Source: Adiantum capillus-veneris
Taxonomy: Eukaryota; Streptophyta; Polypodiopsida; Polypodiales; Pteridaceae
Direction of reading: 5' to 3'
Length of the DNA stretch: 64,000 nucleotides
Assembly: GCA_014529385.2 (NCBI GenBank)
Contig: CM043947.1
Coordinates: 124,585,391 to 124,649,390 of the forward strand
The notes beneath the pieces were generated by a model. The model saw only the letters and a program-made list of their open reading frames with translations, did not search any database and was not told where the DNA came from. Made by a program: the position numbers and the translations under genes. Every line of letters starts with the position of its first letter. The first letter of the stretch is position 1. Shown one piece after another: positions 1-10,502 of the stretch.

Positions 1-2086
1 CACTTCTTGCTCTTTGGTTCTAACTTATTCCTGAACTCCTTAGGAATATGGCTATAAGCTTCACAACCAAAGACTCTGAGATGCTTATACAAAGGTTCCT
101 TGCCTGTCCATAGCATCTCGGCCACTGCACTCTTATCCAGAACCCTACTAGGAGACCTGTTGATCAAATGGACTGTTGTAGCCACTGTTTCTACCCAAAA
201 TCCATCAGGCAACTCAGCATTTGACAACATGCTTCTGAACTTCTCTTGAATGGTCCTATTCATACGTTCTGCAACCCCATTTTGTGAAGGATTATATGGT
301 GCATTAAGTTCCCGCTTAATCCCTTTTGCTTCACAAAAGTCTTGAAAAGCTTTCGAAACGTACTCTCCACCATTGTCAGTTCTCAAGCACTTCAGCTTCT
401 GACCACTCTGATTCTCCACAAGCTGCAAGAATGTCTTAAAGATCTTGAGCACCTCATCCTTGTGATTCAAGAAGTAAACCCATACTTTGCGAGAATAGTC
501 ATCTATGAATGTACAAAAGTACGTTGCTCCCCCTAGTGACAAACTAGGCATTGGTCCGCATAGATCACTGTGGAAAAGAGCTAATCGTTCGTCCCTACGA
601 TTCCTCTTTGATCTGTGCGGTTCCTGTGTTTGATTACCATAAACACAATGCTCACAAAACTCAAAATGTTCAAATGAAAATCCAGGCAAATAACCATAAT
701 GAGAAAGTATTTCCATTCCTCTTTTTGGCATATATCCCAGCCTACGATGCCACAGTGACACACTCGGCTGCTCAATCACATTAATTACATGGTTTTTAAC
801 CTCTAAAACATGTAAAGTGAACAGAGTTCCTGACTTGGTGCCATGTGCTACAGTCATTGAACCTTTGGAGATATTCCAAGCGCTATTCTCAAAAACTGTC
901 ACATAACCTACATCATCCAACTTCCCTGTACTGATCAAGCTCTTTCGGATTGCTGGAACATGTCTGACATTCTTGATCCATAAAGAAGAGCCATTCTGAA
1001 ACTTCAACTGCACATCTCCCACTCCAAGTATGTCACAAATCTGCTCATTTCCAAGTCTGACATAATCTTTAGTAGTCACATATGATGTAAACCACTCTTT
1101 GTGCAGAGAAACATGTAAAGATTCCCCTAAGTCGATAATCCAATCACTCATAGCATGTCCATCCTCTGTAGTCAAGAAAACAGAATCAAGATTTCTTGTG
1201 AGGAAGATGTCACCAGCTGTTATACCAGAATCACTATCTGAACCAGATCCTGTGACATTCATCTCTTCAATCTTCACTGAACTCTTCTTTTCATCTTGCT
1301 CAGAACTCTTTGTTTTGCCTTTTTCTTGTTTCCACTTCGTACAGTCTCTCTTCATGTGACCCTTCTTGCCACAATGGTAGCATTCTATGTCATCCTTTGA
1401 CTTCGAGTCACGAGACTTACTTTGGTTTTGTGCCTTCTTACCCTTCTTCTATTTAGACTGTTGTCTCCCTCGAATGACCAAAGCACTATTGTCTTTGCCT
1501 TTGTCAATGTTCTTCCTGTTCACTTCCTCTGTGAGCAATATGCCTTCTACATTGGCACTTGTAAGACCTTCTGGTGCGACAGAATTACTTAACGCTGTGC
1601 GAAAAGTATCCCAACTGTCTGGAAAATTGATTAAGAGAAACATAACCTTCACTGAATCTGGAAAGACTATCTCCTGTGTTGTTAACTGGCTGAAAATTGT
1701 GTGAAATTCATTGAGATGATTTGACATGGCTGTCCCTTCCTTCATCTTCAAATCCACCAATTTCTTGAGCAGTAAATCTGAGAAGTAGCACTTTGTTTCT
1801 CATACATACCACATAGCTTTTGCCATACGCCATATGCTGTAGTCTCTTCTGCTACGTTGAAGTAAACATTTTCTACCAGTGTCGGCATGATTGTGAAACA
1901 AGCTAACTCGTCAAGCTCTTCCCACTCATCTTCAGCCATACCTTCTGGTCTCTCCCCTTTGAGCTTCAGTGGCTTCAATTGTTTTTTGTGCACCAAAACC
2001 TGTCAAATTTTCTTCTTCCAGAATGGAAAGTTTGTGCCATCCAGCTTCTTTATGTTGTAAAGAGTCTCACTTTGAGAAGATGCCAT
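1..2086 (-). pseudogene. copia gag-pol pseudogene (gag, zinc knuckle, protease, integrase; partial)
   Basis: The likely start is the ATG at 2086 (protein begins MASSQSETLYNIKKLDGTNF). It is followed by a UBN2-type gag region, with an in-frame stop near 2000 and a frameshift near 1790. A complete CCHC knuckle (CYHCGKKGHMKRDC) lies near 1390-1345. The protease region near 1150 reads WIIDLGESLHV, so the usual catalytic D-S-G is D-L-G. Integrase follows with HSDLCGPM (about 575), LRTDNGGEY (about 375) and NGVAERMNR (about 270), which are the D, D and E blocks. It ends at the edge in RVFGCEAYSHIPKEF, just before the integrase C-terminus. Stops plus the changed protease site make it non-functional. 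Its gag differs clearly from that of the intact copia at 45.6 kb, so it is another family. Confidence 0.88.
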
Positions 2087-3133
2087 ATCTGCCAAACTGT
2101 TTACTTTTGGGAAAAATCCAGCAAAGTTTCCCCTGTAAACTGGCCTCTGTACATAGTAAACAAGCTGTAAACAATAAGCTGAACACCTCTCCTCAGGAAC
2201 TGTCAGTATTTTGAAAAATTTTGACAGAGTCTCCCTTGTAAACTGAGCTCTGGAAACCAAAAGATAGCTCAAAAACAACCATAAATAGCTGAACAGTGAC
2301 AAATCTAGAAATCTTTGTAATATGCTATCCTGTAAGCATACACTGTCTCCTGTCTGGGCGGTCACAGAACCTGTATCTGTCTCAAGACTGAACCCTGAAC
2401 AATGCCTCAACAGCCTGACGCATAAGATGCAATCTAGTGTCTACACAAAGTCATACATCCTATGGGATAAAAGTCACCGAAGAGGATGCTTGTAGAGGGG
2501 AACTCCAACAACCTAATCCACCTCACACTGGGTAACCCAGCCCCCAGTGATTGGCTTCAAAAAACCTCACACACGAAACAAATGGCTCAGCAAACTGCCT
2601 AGAACTAGCATACATCCTACAATAGACCAATCAATTGTCCTATGACCACTGCGGCGGTCTGTCTGCTAGCGTGACTCACAACTAGCAGACCCACAATCAT
2701 AGTACATCAATCTGCAATACATGCCAGTGGTGTCAAGCCGTCGTATGGCCACACCTCCCCTAGAACCTGGCAAGTACAAGAAGTATCAATGCAGACTGCA
2801 ATATATATATCTGATGATATATATGTGTACTTGGTCTATATATGATGCTTTGAAGACGAATGAGTGATGTATGTCGATGCTGATATTGATGCCAACCACC
2901 TCCTGCTTGCCAATCTACACAAGACGAGTTTCTTTGCGGTTGAAACCTATCTTCTGATGTAGTGCTCAGAACGAAATTCTGAGGGCATAAACGGCTTCAA
3001 AAGGGGGGTAAAACGTCAAGTCACGTGATGAAAATTCTCCCGGAACGTCGAGTGTGAATTTCCAAGCTCCGGATCCAGAATCTGCCTGGAATGTGTGTGT
3101 GCGCGCGATTACGCAAAACCGCATTGAACCCAT
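2087..3133 (-). other. copia element 1 untranslated leader
   Basis: About 1 kb between the primer site and gag. I see no conserved coding sequence. A short AT dinucleotide stretch lies near 2800-2825. The length is ordinary to long for a copia leader. Confidence 0.6.
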
Positions 3134-3144
3134 CTTTGATACCA
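3134..3144 (-). other. copia element 1 primer binding site
   Basis: The minus strand reads TGGTATCAAAG two bases after the LTR end. It matches the start of the usual plant copia initiator-Met primer site (TGGTATCAGAG) except for one base. Confidence 0.8.
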
Positions 3145-3146
3145 GT

Positions 3147-3364
3147 TGAAGTCACAGAGCGGAGCGTGGATCGACTCACACACACACAGAGAGATACACA
3201 GAGAGCTTACACAGTACGCAGAGAATCGTTTGAAGGGTTATCTCCCAAAAACCTTATTATCCACAAAAGTATGAGTGAGTATATACAAAGAGTTAGAGGT
3301 GAGTGAGTTAGGCGGACGGCCAGCCATATCCATATAAGAGGCCACTTGGGCTTTAATCCCAACA
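3147..3364 (-). repeat. copia element 1 5' LTR (218 bp)
   Basis: On the minus strand it begins TGTTGGGATTAAAGCC at 3364 and ends TTCA at 3147, so it has TG...CA termini and is directly followed by the primer site. A TATA-like TTGTATATACTC lies near 3275-3286. The partner LTR is outside the window. Confidence 0.8.
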
Positions 3365-3919
3365 ATGACCCTCACCAAATTTTGTGATGATGAAGGGTAT
3401 GATAAGATTCCATTCCAGATGATGAATGTCCGCCTAACTCCGAAGACCGAGGAAGACGTACGTGACAAGGAAGGGGTGACCAAATGCCGAGGCATAGTGG
3501 ACGAAATATCTGTACTTGGGACCTTGTCCAAACGAATGACGAAGAAGATTTTCAAGACTCGATTGATAAGACGCTAGAGGATAACGCGGACGATGGCCTG
3601 TCTAGTAGCTCGAGCCAAGCATCAAACGGAAGGATCACCGAGTGATCTACTATGATTTCCCAAACCAAAACCCTCAAAGACAACGTGGGTATCGGGATAA
3701 ACATAGAAATAAACACAACAAGGACTCAGTACCCCAATTAAATGACAAAACGTAGTAGTTCAGATTAGTCGAAGTGACTGACTGCCTCAAGGACACGATT
3801 TCAAGGTGATATATGAAACCTGACTCAACCAAAACAACATCAAAACAAAAACCAAAAAAGGAAAAAGATATCAAAAAACCGTTTAAGTTGTCCAAGATAG
3901 AGCGCAAAGTCAAATACAA
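3365..3919 (+). pseudogene. gypsy A protease-to-RT linker region
   Basis: The open stretch 3365-3577 begins MTLTKFCDDEGYDKIPFQM. It is related to TPTKFCDSEGLDLVPLHM of element B (near 21220), which lies downstream of B's first protease and upstream of its RT. The acidic-basic linker continues in broken frames to about 3919. No catalytic domain is visible here. The first protease of A must have been to the left and is lost beyond the copia insertion. The function of this linker is unknown. Confidence 0.7.
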
Positions 3920-3935
3920 TGATTTGAAATGAGCA

Positions 3936-5975
3936 TTGAAAGAAGTTTGGACAACAGAAATTGAAACTGACGAGGAATCAAATGATGATAAATTCGATGC
4001 ACCATCCCACTATAAGAAGTATACCATTCAAGATAGGAGGATAGTGGTGCAAAAACCCAAACGAGATCCCAAAGAACCAGGAACTTTATATGATGGGCCT
4101 AAAAACACGAAAAGCATCAACTTAGGAGAACCACGAGAGGAGCCTAAACCGGCCTATATTGCCACGGACCTTACTGAAGAGGAACAGTGACTTCTACTCG
4201 ATACGCTCAAGCAATATAAAGATGTCTTTGCATGGTCATACAAAGATCTAAAGGGGATAGATCCGAAGATATGTCACCACACGATTCCCCTTAAGAGTGA
4301 TGCCAGACCACGCAGACAACGTCCTTACACGTACAATGAAACTTTTGCAAAGAAAATCAAGGAGGAAATAGACAAAATGAAGGACACTGAGTTTATCTAT
4401 GAGATTGAGCACACAGAGTGGGTGTCCTCGATTGTGGTGGTACCCAAAAAGAATGGCAAGCTGCATGTTTGTGTAAACCTCAAGCAAGTAAATGCAGACA
4501 CCATCAGGGATAACCACCCACTGCCAATAACTGGTCATGTTATTGAGAGAGTAGCAGGGAAAGAGGCCTATAGTTTCTTGGATGGGTTCTCAGGCTACAA
4601 CCAGTCGACGATCAAGGCAGAAGATCAACATAAGACAGATTTTGCGACATAGTGGGGTATATTTGCATACAAGGTAATGCCTTTTGGCTTGACGAATTCC
4701 CCGACCACATTTCAAAGACTAATGACCCACGCATTTAAAGAATATCTCATGCAATTTTTGGAGATCTTCATGGATGATCTTTGTGTTCATTCCCCTCGAT
4801 GAAGTGACCACATCACTCATCTGGAGAAAGTCTTTGAAAAATACAGAACGTATCGTATCTGCTTAAACCCGGAAAAATGTGTCTTCATGGTAAGACAGGG
4901 TAGAATTTTGGGTCACATAGTGTCCAAAAACGGCATTTCAAATGATCAAGGAAAGGTGCAGAAAATTGCTGCACTACCGAGACCAGCAAAGATAAAAGAA
5001 GTGCAAGCATTTATGGGGCATTGCGGATGCTACCAGTGTTTCATATATATGTATGCTGTAATAGCTAAGCCATTGTACGCTCTCATAACTAAGTTTGAAT
5101 GGACGGAGGAATGTGAGCAAGCTTTCCAAAAATTGAAGAAACATTTGATTTCAGCTCCAATTTTGCAAGCCCCTGACTGGAGCAAAATCTTCCATGTCCA
5201 TGTGAATGCATCGGTTTATGCCATTGGGTGCATATTAGCCCAAGCAGGAGAGAAGAAAATGGATTTTCCCGTTTGCTACTCCAGTCGACAACTAAACAAC
5301 GTAGAGAGAAATTACACCACTATGGAAAGAGAAGGTCTGGGAATGATCTATGCTGTCAAGAAATTTAGACACTACCTTCTAGCAAACAAGTTTGTCTTCT
5401 TCGTGGATCATCAAGCACTGCTATATTTAGTAAACAAACCTTGCAATACTGGAAGAATTGTTTGTTGGTTTATACTATTGCTTGAGTTTTACTTCATGGT
5501 GGTTGTAAAAAAGGGGACCACACACCAGAGAGAAGATCATCTTTCACGACTATTTCAAGGGGAAGCACCTGCGGGTGTTGATGATGAACTTTCTAATTCA
5601 TATCTATTTAACATAGAAATGGTGTCGTGATGGAGCGAAGAGGTCATGACTCTACTCACAATTGGCTCTTTGCAGATAGAAAGACAACCATTAATGATCC
5701 ATCAAATACAGAATCTCATACTTTTAGCAGGACGGCAGTACAAACACAGTAAGGATGGGATACTGAGACTATGTGTACAACCTGAAGATACCACCTACTA
5801 CCTCAAACAAGCTCATATACAAAATACAGGATTTCACATTGGTGAAACACAAACAGGCCAATGGTTACAAAGACTGGGCGTCTACTGGCCAAACATGGAA
5901 TTCAGTGTCCATAAATATGTAAAATTATGTGTTAGATGTATGTGCCACAATGTTTCGGGTAGTACAAGCACCTAA
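3936..5975 (+). pseudogene. gypsy A reverse transcriptase - RNase H - first zinc module
   Basis: One reading frame runs for about 680 codons with in-frame stops at 4188, 4650, 4800 and 5628 but no frameshift. RT blocks: SSIVVVPKKNGKLHVCVN (near 4430), FLDGFSGYNQ (near 4580), VMPFGLTNSPTTFQR (near 4680) and the catalytic FMDD at 4767-4778. The RNase H region spans about 5130-5560 (ILQAPDWSKIFHVHVNAS, YSSRQLNNVERNYTTMERE, FFVDHQAL). The C-terminal end, about 5807-5950, is an integrase-type HHCC module (QAH, GFHIGE, LCVRC). Replacing the stops with sense codons would restore standard gypsy motifs, so this is decay by point mutation. In its active form it would copy element RNA to DNA in virus-like particles. 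Confidence 0.9.
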
Positions 5976-7310
5976 ATGGAGTGCTCACATCATTGAGTAC
6001 TTAAAAAACAAAACCTTTCCAGCAGAATGGGACAAAGTAAGAAGGAAAATTGTCGAGGAAGAGGCCAAACACTATCTTCTCCTTGCCAACCAACTGTATA
6101 GGCAAGGAAAAGGACAAACAATTACAGTTGTGTACTACAGAAAGAAAATATTACGTCATCCTAGATCAAGCACACTCAAGACAACCCGGAGGACACTTCT
6201 CCGCTCATAAAACGGCAAAGCTAGTGCTACACTCAGGTATATGGTGGCCGACCTTGTTCATGGATGCAACCACATATGTCAAACGATGTGATAAATTTCA
6301 ATGCACAAACCACCCCTGAAATGCCACCGAGGAGAGATGGAATGCCACCGAGGCCGATGGTAGGAGTATGTGCTTTTCCCACATGGGGCATTGACTTCAT
6401 TGGTCCCATTAACCCTCCAGGATACAGGACACACGCACAATACATCATCGTAGCAACAGATTACATGATGAAGTGGGCAGAAGCCAAAGCAACCCAAAGA
6501 AATGATGCAAGGACTACAGCTCAATTCCTTTTTGAAAATGTGTTTACATGGTATGGACTACCAGTCAAAATAGTAAGCGACAGAGGAACACACTTTGTGA
6601 ACGACGTCATTGAGACCCTCCTTGACGAATTCATGGTGGTCCATCGAAAGTCACCACCCTATCATCCGCGAGCCAACGGACAGGCGGAGAGTACCAAAAA
6701 AATCCTATGCACAGTGCTCACCAGAATAGTCACTGACTCAAGAAAAGATTGATATCAAAAGTTACACACCACCTTATGGGCTTCCCGCGTAGCTTTTAAA
6801 ACCTCCATTGGAACGACTCCCTTTAACCTGGTATTTGGAATTAATGTGATACTACCATTGGAATTCCTAGTCAAATCCCTCATAGTGGCAACACAATTAG
6901 GATGGACAAGCCATGAGCTATCGAAGAGACTAGACACCCTAGAACAGTTAGATGAAACTAGACTTAAAGCGATAGTTGGGATATATGCTCAGAAAAATCA
7001 AATGAAATCTTTTTATGATCAACACGTGATTGGTAAGGAGTTTCAAAAAGGGGATTACGTTCTCATGTACACCCTGAAACAACACTCCAAAAAACTCAAA
7101 AAGCGAGGAATGGGGCCTTTTGTGATCCATGATATATCGCAAAGTGGCGCCATTAGACTTGCAACATTGGTAGGAGAGGAGATGCCTAATTGGACGAGTG
7201 GTTGCGGGTTAAAGAAATATCTTCTTCCGTTGTCACCTGACGAACTCGCAACACTCCATGCAGCAGCCCAACGCAGATGTCAAGCACAGGACATTCGGGA
7301 ACAAGCATAG
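5956..7310 (+). pseudogene. gypsy A integrase (second HHCC module, DDE core, C-terminal domain)
   Basis: After a linker (APKWSAHIIEYLKNKTFPAE, near 5965) a second HHCC-like module lies at about 6167-6305 (QAHSRQPGGHF ... RCDKFQC; the inner Cys of CDKCQ appears changed to Phe). The catalytic core follows: WGIDFIGPI (near 6385), IVSDRGTHFVND (near 6575), HPRANGQAES (near 6680), giving D, D and E. The C-terminal part at 6846-7310 has GDYVLMYTLKQHSKKLKKRG, typical of the chain that binds DNA behind the core. Several frame changes occur between 5975 and 6846. Its role would be insertion of element cDNA into host DNA. Two HHCC modules in one pol is unusual (see findings). Confidence 0.85.
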
Positions 7311-7379
7311 CAGGAGGCCAAACTCAGAATATTGAAACGACGTGAACAAGCAAAATTCCAGAGGAAAGAACAATAGGAT

Positions 7380-8027
7380 GTGGCTGTTCAAGATGCTTCG
7401 ATAGCATCCATACAAATGGCACCTACATGTTTAGGAGGGATGGATCTACGCATTTGGTTACAATTTGCCGATGGCACCACCAAAAGAGCGTTAGTGGACA
7501 CAGGGGCCATGGCTAATGTGGTTAACTACTCCACTTTCAGAAAAATCACATAGGAACCTCTAATGCCCAACACTATGGGGTTCAAGGTCGCAAACAGAGG
7601 TACTATGGACAGTCTAGGCCACATAAATTTGCAAATAAACATTGAGGAAATGATTTATCCACATCAATTTCATGTGGTCAAAGATCATCATCTGAACGAA
7701 GCAGTTATTCTGGGAGTGCAGTGGATGCGCACTTATCAAGCCACACCAAACTGGCAAGACAAAACTTTACGCATCAAACATGCAGGCCAATCTTTATCCA
7801 CACCATTCATACAAACGGACTATGAACGGGAACCTCTACCTTCACCACATGCGGCAGCTCAGCGATCATTCACCACCATGGTCATGAAAATATGGCTTAA
7901 GAAATCAATCATGGAAACCAAGCCTAGGCAATTATGGATACCTAAACTCCAAATCAATACACGTAAACATACATTGCCTATGAAAAGTACCTTTTCGGCC
8001 AAAATAAGTAAAACCCATTACATCTGA
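7380..8027 (+). pseudogene. gypsy A second retropepsin-like domain, downstream of integrase
   Basis: The translation has LVDTGAMANVVNYSTF (Asp codon at 7497) and, about 70 codons later, EAVILGVQWMR. The pairing of D-T/S-G-A with ILG is the signature of a single-lobe retroviral-type aspartic protease. One stop (near 7552) breaks it. The tail reads PRQLWIPKLQINTRK, one copy of the Trp-Pro-Lys motif that is repeated in element B. Proteases of gypsy elements normally lie before RT; this one lies after integrase. Either it processes the downstream product or it is a capsid-binding or regulatory domain; that is inference. Confidence 0.72.
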
Positions 8028-8551
8028 TTCTATATGCTCAAGAAAGCCAAGCCATGAAGTTTCAAGCCATTTGAATCCCAAAAATCCACTTCCAAAAGCC
8101 AAAATCTCTAAATCTGTACAGGATTTTTAAAATTTAGCCCAAGTGTCAAACCATTGATCCAAATCCCAAACTTTTTGGACCAAGTCATAACCAAGATGAA
8201 CCCTAGCAGATGGTATCATCAGATTTCCAAAATATTTCCTAGCATGGATCGTAATCCATGTACCTCCAGTTCTAAATCCAGAGAAAATTGCTCAGTAGCA
8301 TCCCCTTATGCCCACGGACAACTTCCCAAAGTTAGAATTTTCAAATGCTTCCCAACATGGATTGCGATCCATGTTCCTTTTTGCCAAAATCTATCTGTTT
8401 CATTATAGTTTTGTGCCTATAGTAGTCCTAGGTGCACTGGTGAAATTTAGTCAAATCTGGAGTAGTTTTGACAGAGTTAAGCTCACTTTTTATTTTATGG
8501 TCAAGTTTACACTTTTCGACAATTTTGATCAATGGCTAAACCTGATTTCAC
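8028..8551 (+). promoter_or_regulatory. gypsy A spacer with two ACATGGATC-type palindromes
   Basis: This non-coding interval separates the second protease from the 3' accessory ORF. It holds imperfect copies of the 20-bp palindrome ACATGGATCGCGATCCATGT at 8242-8261 and 8355-8374, 113 bp apart. The same motif recurs five times in the leader of an A-family element at 57.0-58.2 kb. The position just before an ORF suggests a role in expression of that ORF (inference). Confidence 0.6.
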
Positions 8552-10080
8552 TTGCAAATTGGCAACATGATGCCTCGAAGGAAAGCACAGAGGGAGTGGA
8601 CTGTGGCACCCTATGAGATAACCGATATCTCATCAAATGAGAAAGCTCACCTCACTGAACAAGTACTTGAAGCAATTCCGGCAAACATTTTCATTGAAAG
8701 GTTCCAAGCCACAGACGGAGAAATTGTAAAGACCACCATCTTTCCCCGGGAAATGTGGACTTTGCACCAGAAACCAGAAGTGCAAGCAGGGGTTAGGTGC
8801 CTGCAGCTCGACAATTTCTTAAGACTACCTTCTTGGGGAACAGATTTCAAATGATCTCACGACCTCATAAGTACAATTCAATACAATGGGGAAGCAACTC
8901 TGACAGACAAGGATGGGGCAGTTGTTAAGGTAAAAATTACAGCTAAAATCATCAATGAAGCCCTCCATCTACCGTAGGGAATGCACAATCTCTTGCAAAA
9001 AACGAAGGCAATTGACAATGATAAAGCCTTTTTGAACCAACACGGCCACAAGCTGACATATCAAAACCTGATATATTCAAAAACGGAACTGCCATTGTGT
9101 CTTATATCACAGCATTTCAAGGTGCAAAAGCCGCCTAGATATACTGAACACTTGTTGCATATGGCGATGGGTTTGGTTGAAGGCAGGGTGGTCAGTTGCG
9201 ACTTTGGAAACTACCTTCTTGACAAGATTGTGGAAGAAAACCTAAAGGGCAGTCAAAGAAGTAAATCTTACATGAACGGAGGACCCATGCTCACACGAAT
9301 AGCCTATCCAACATTGGGCATGATTGACGATCTACCACCTGCCCAAGCATAGATAGACCTAATCCACAGGCCCAAAAGAGCTCTGAGACCAGTGGCAGGA
9401 TCTTCTACAAGGCCAAATCCTGGAGTCAAACAAACTAGGCAAAGTGTACCTCTAAGGGATTCTGACAGTGAGAAAACAGATTTGGATGCTCGGAGTAGCC
9501 AAGAAGAGGGATACCACCCACTAGATACTCCTTATGAGTACCAGTCTTTGGAGGAAGAGAAGGATAGCCCCTACACCCTGGGATATACTCGGTTAAAGAA
9601 AAAGGCTACACATTTGGCAGAAGCTATCCCCATCACTCATGCCAGGAGGACAATGGAAGAGGCTCAGGCATTGAGGAAAAAGCTCCACCAACAAAAGAAG
9701 AACAGCAGCAAACCCAAGAAACACAAGTGGATGATGAGAAAGAATATAATGAAGTAGTGAATGCTCTGTTCATACGCAAGCAAATAGAGGCCTTGGAAAG
9801 GATCAAGCAACAAAAGAGGAAGGAAGTTGAAGAGAAACAAGAAAGTGCCAGCACCATGCAACAACGAATTCACAATGAGCTCAAATGAAAGATGGAGCAG
9901 CAACAGCAAGAAGAATCAAAGAAGCAACGCATCGATGATATAGAATCATTTGACGAATTTGAAAACAATAAAAAGGAGAAAAGTATCTTGCAAGGAGAGG
10001 TACAACACGAGACACAGGAACAACAAGATCAAGACCTTAGTTCTCCCAAGGATACTGAGACAATTTCAGAGAGGTCATAA
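8552..10080 (+). pseudogene. gypsy A 3' accessory ORF, N-terminal half
   Basis: The likely start is the ATG at 8569 (MPRRKAQREWTVAPYE). One frame continues to 9757 with stops at 8852, 8975 and 9350, then a frameshift. Contents: an N-terminal globular part (VKITAKIINEALHLP, HLLHMAMGLVEGRVVSCDF), an acidic stretch near 9470-9560, and a Gln/Glu/Lys-rich region predicted to form coiled coil (9660-9900; ALERIKQQKRKEVEEKQE). The matching protein of element B has the same layout. The N-terminal part resembles the plant-specific 'putative plant transposon protein' domain found next to plant retroelements; that assignment is from recognition, not a search. The LINE at 10099 splits the gene, which resumes at 32670. 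Confidence 0.65.
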
Positions 10081-10086
10081 CAAAAT

Positions 10087-10098
10087 AAAGGAGAAAGT
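10087..10098 (+). repeat. LINE target-site duplication, left copy
   Basis: AAAGGAGAAAGT, identical to 32658-32669. The duplicated target is gypsy A accessory-ORF sequence. Confidence 0.85.
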
Positions 10099-10502
10099 TC
10101 AAAGAGTACAAAGAGAAAACTCCTAGTGTGGAGAGCGCTCGCTACTGCTGCACGCCTCCCCCTGCTGCGCCATTGATGCCCCCCTCCCCCCCCTCGTGCT
10201 GCCTCCCGTCCCCGGCCTGTCTTTGCGCGCATCTGCCCAGCCCAGCCCGCCCGCCCGCGTGCATCATCCCAACCCGCCCCACCTGCCCTTGAGTGCATCA
10301 TCCCACTGCCCTCACCTCGCGCTGCCCCCCAGCCCGTCTACTTCCCCCTTCTCGCGCCGCCATCCCCCCCCCCCGTCTTCGTCATTCCCGAAGGTTCTTG
10401 CACTTGGCTCTGCAACATTGTTTCTTCAGAGAGTCCTCGGCGTGCTCGATTGCAGAGTCTCTTCACCGTACATACGCTTCTTTTCCACAGCAGTAGACAC
10501 AA
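10099..10502 (+). promoter_or_regulatory. LINE 5' untranslated region
   Basis: About 400 bp. From 10160 to 10380 the plus strand is extremely C-rich, with runs such as CCCCCCCTCC and CCCGCCCGCCCG. LINE promoters are internal and lie in this position, so the region probably held the promoter (inference). Confidence 0.6.

Larger units (their letters stand above)
1..3364 (-). mobile_element. Ty1/copia element 1, 5' part (LTR to integrase), runs off the left edge
   Basis: Read leftward from 3364, the order is LTR, primer site, leader, gag, zinc knuckle, protease, integrase, which is the Ty1/copia order. The RT and RNase H half and the 3' LTR lie outside the window. The LTR begins directly against coding sequence of gypsy element A at 3365, so the copia element inserted into A. 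The matching target duplication cannot be checked because the other end is missing. Several stops and a frameshift show that it is decayed. Confidence 0.88.
3365..10098 (+). mobile_element. Ty3/gypsy element A, left part (5' end lost, interrupted by LINE)
   Basis: Plus-strand gypsy internal region: protease-RT spacer, RT, RNase H, integrase, a second protease-like domain, a spacer with palindromes, then the first half of a long 3' ORF. It begins where copia element 1 inserted and stops at the LINE target duplication (10087-10098). It resumes at 32658. Comparison with element B shows the same gene order and related proteins, but the LTRs and palindromes differ, so A and B are sister families. 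Confidence 0.88.

Noticed and set aside
10160-10380. CpG island with host promoter
   Set aside because: It lies exactly at the LINE 5' UTR between the TSD and ORF1, so it is LINE sequence.
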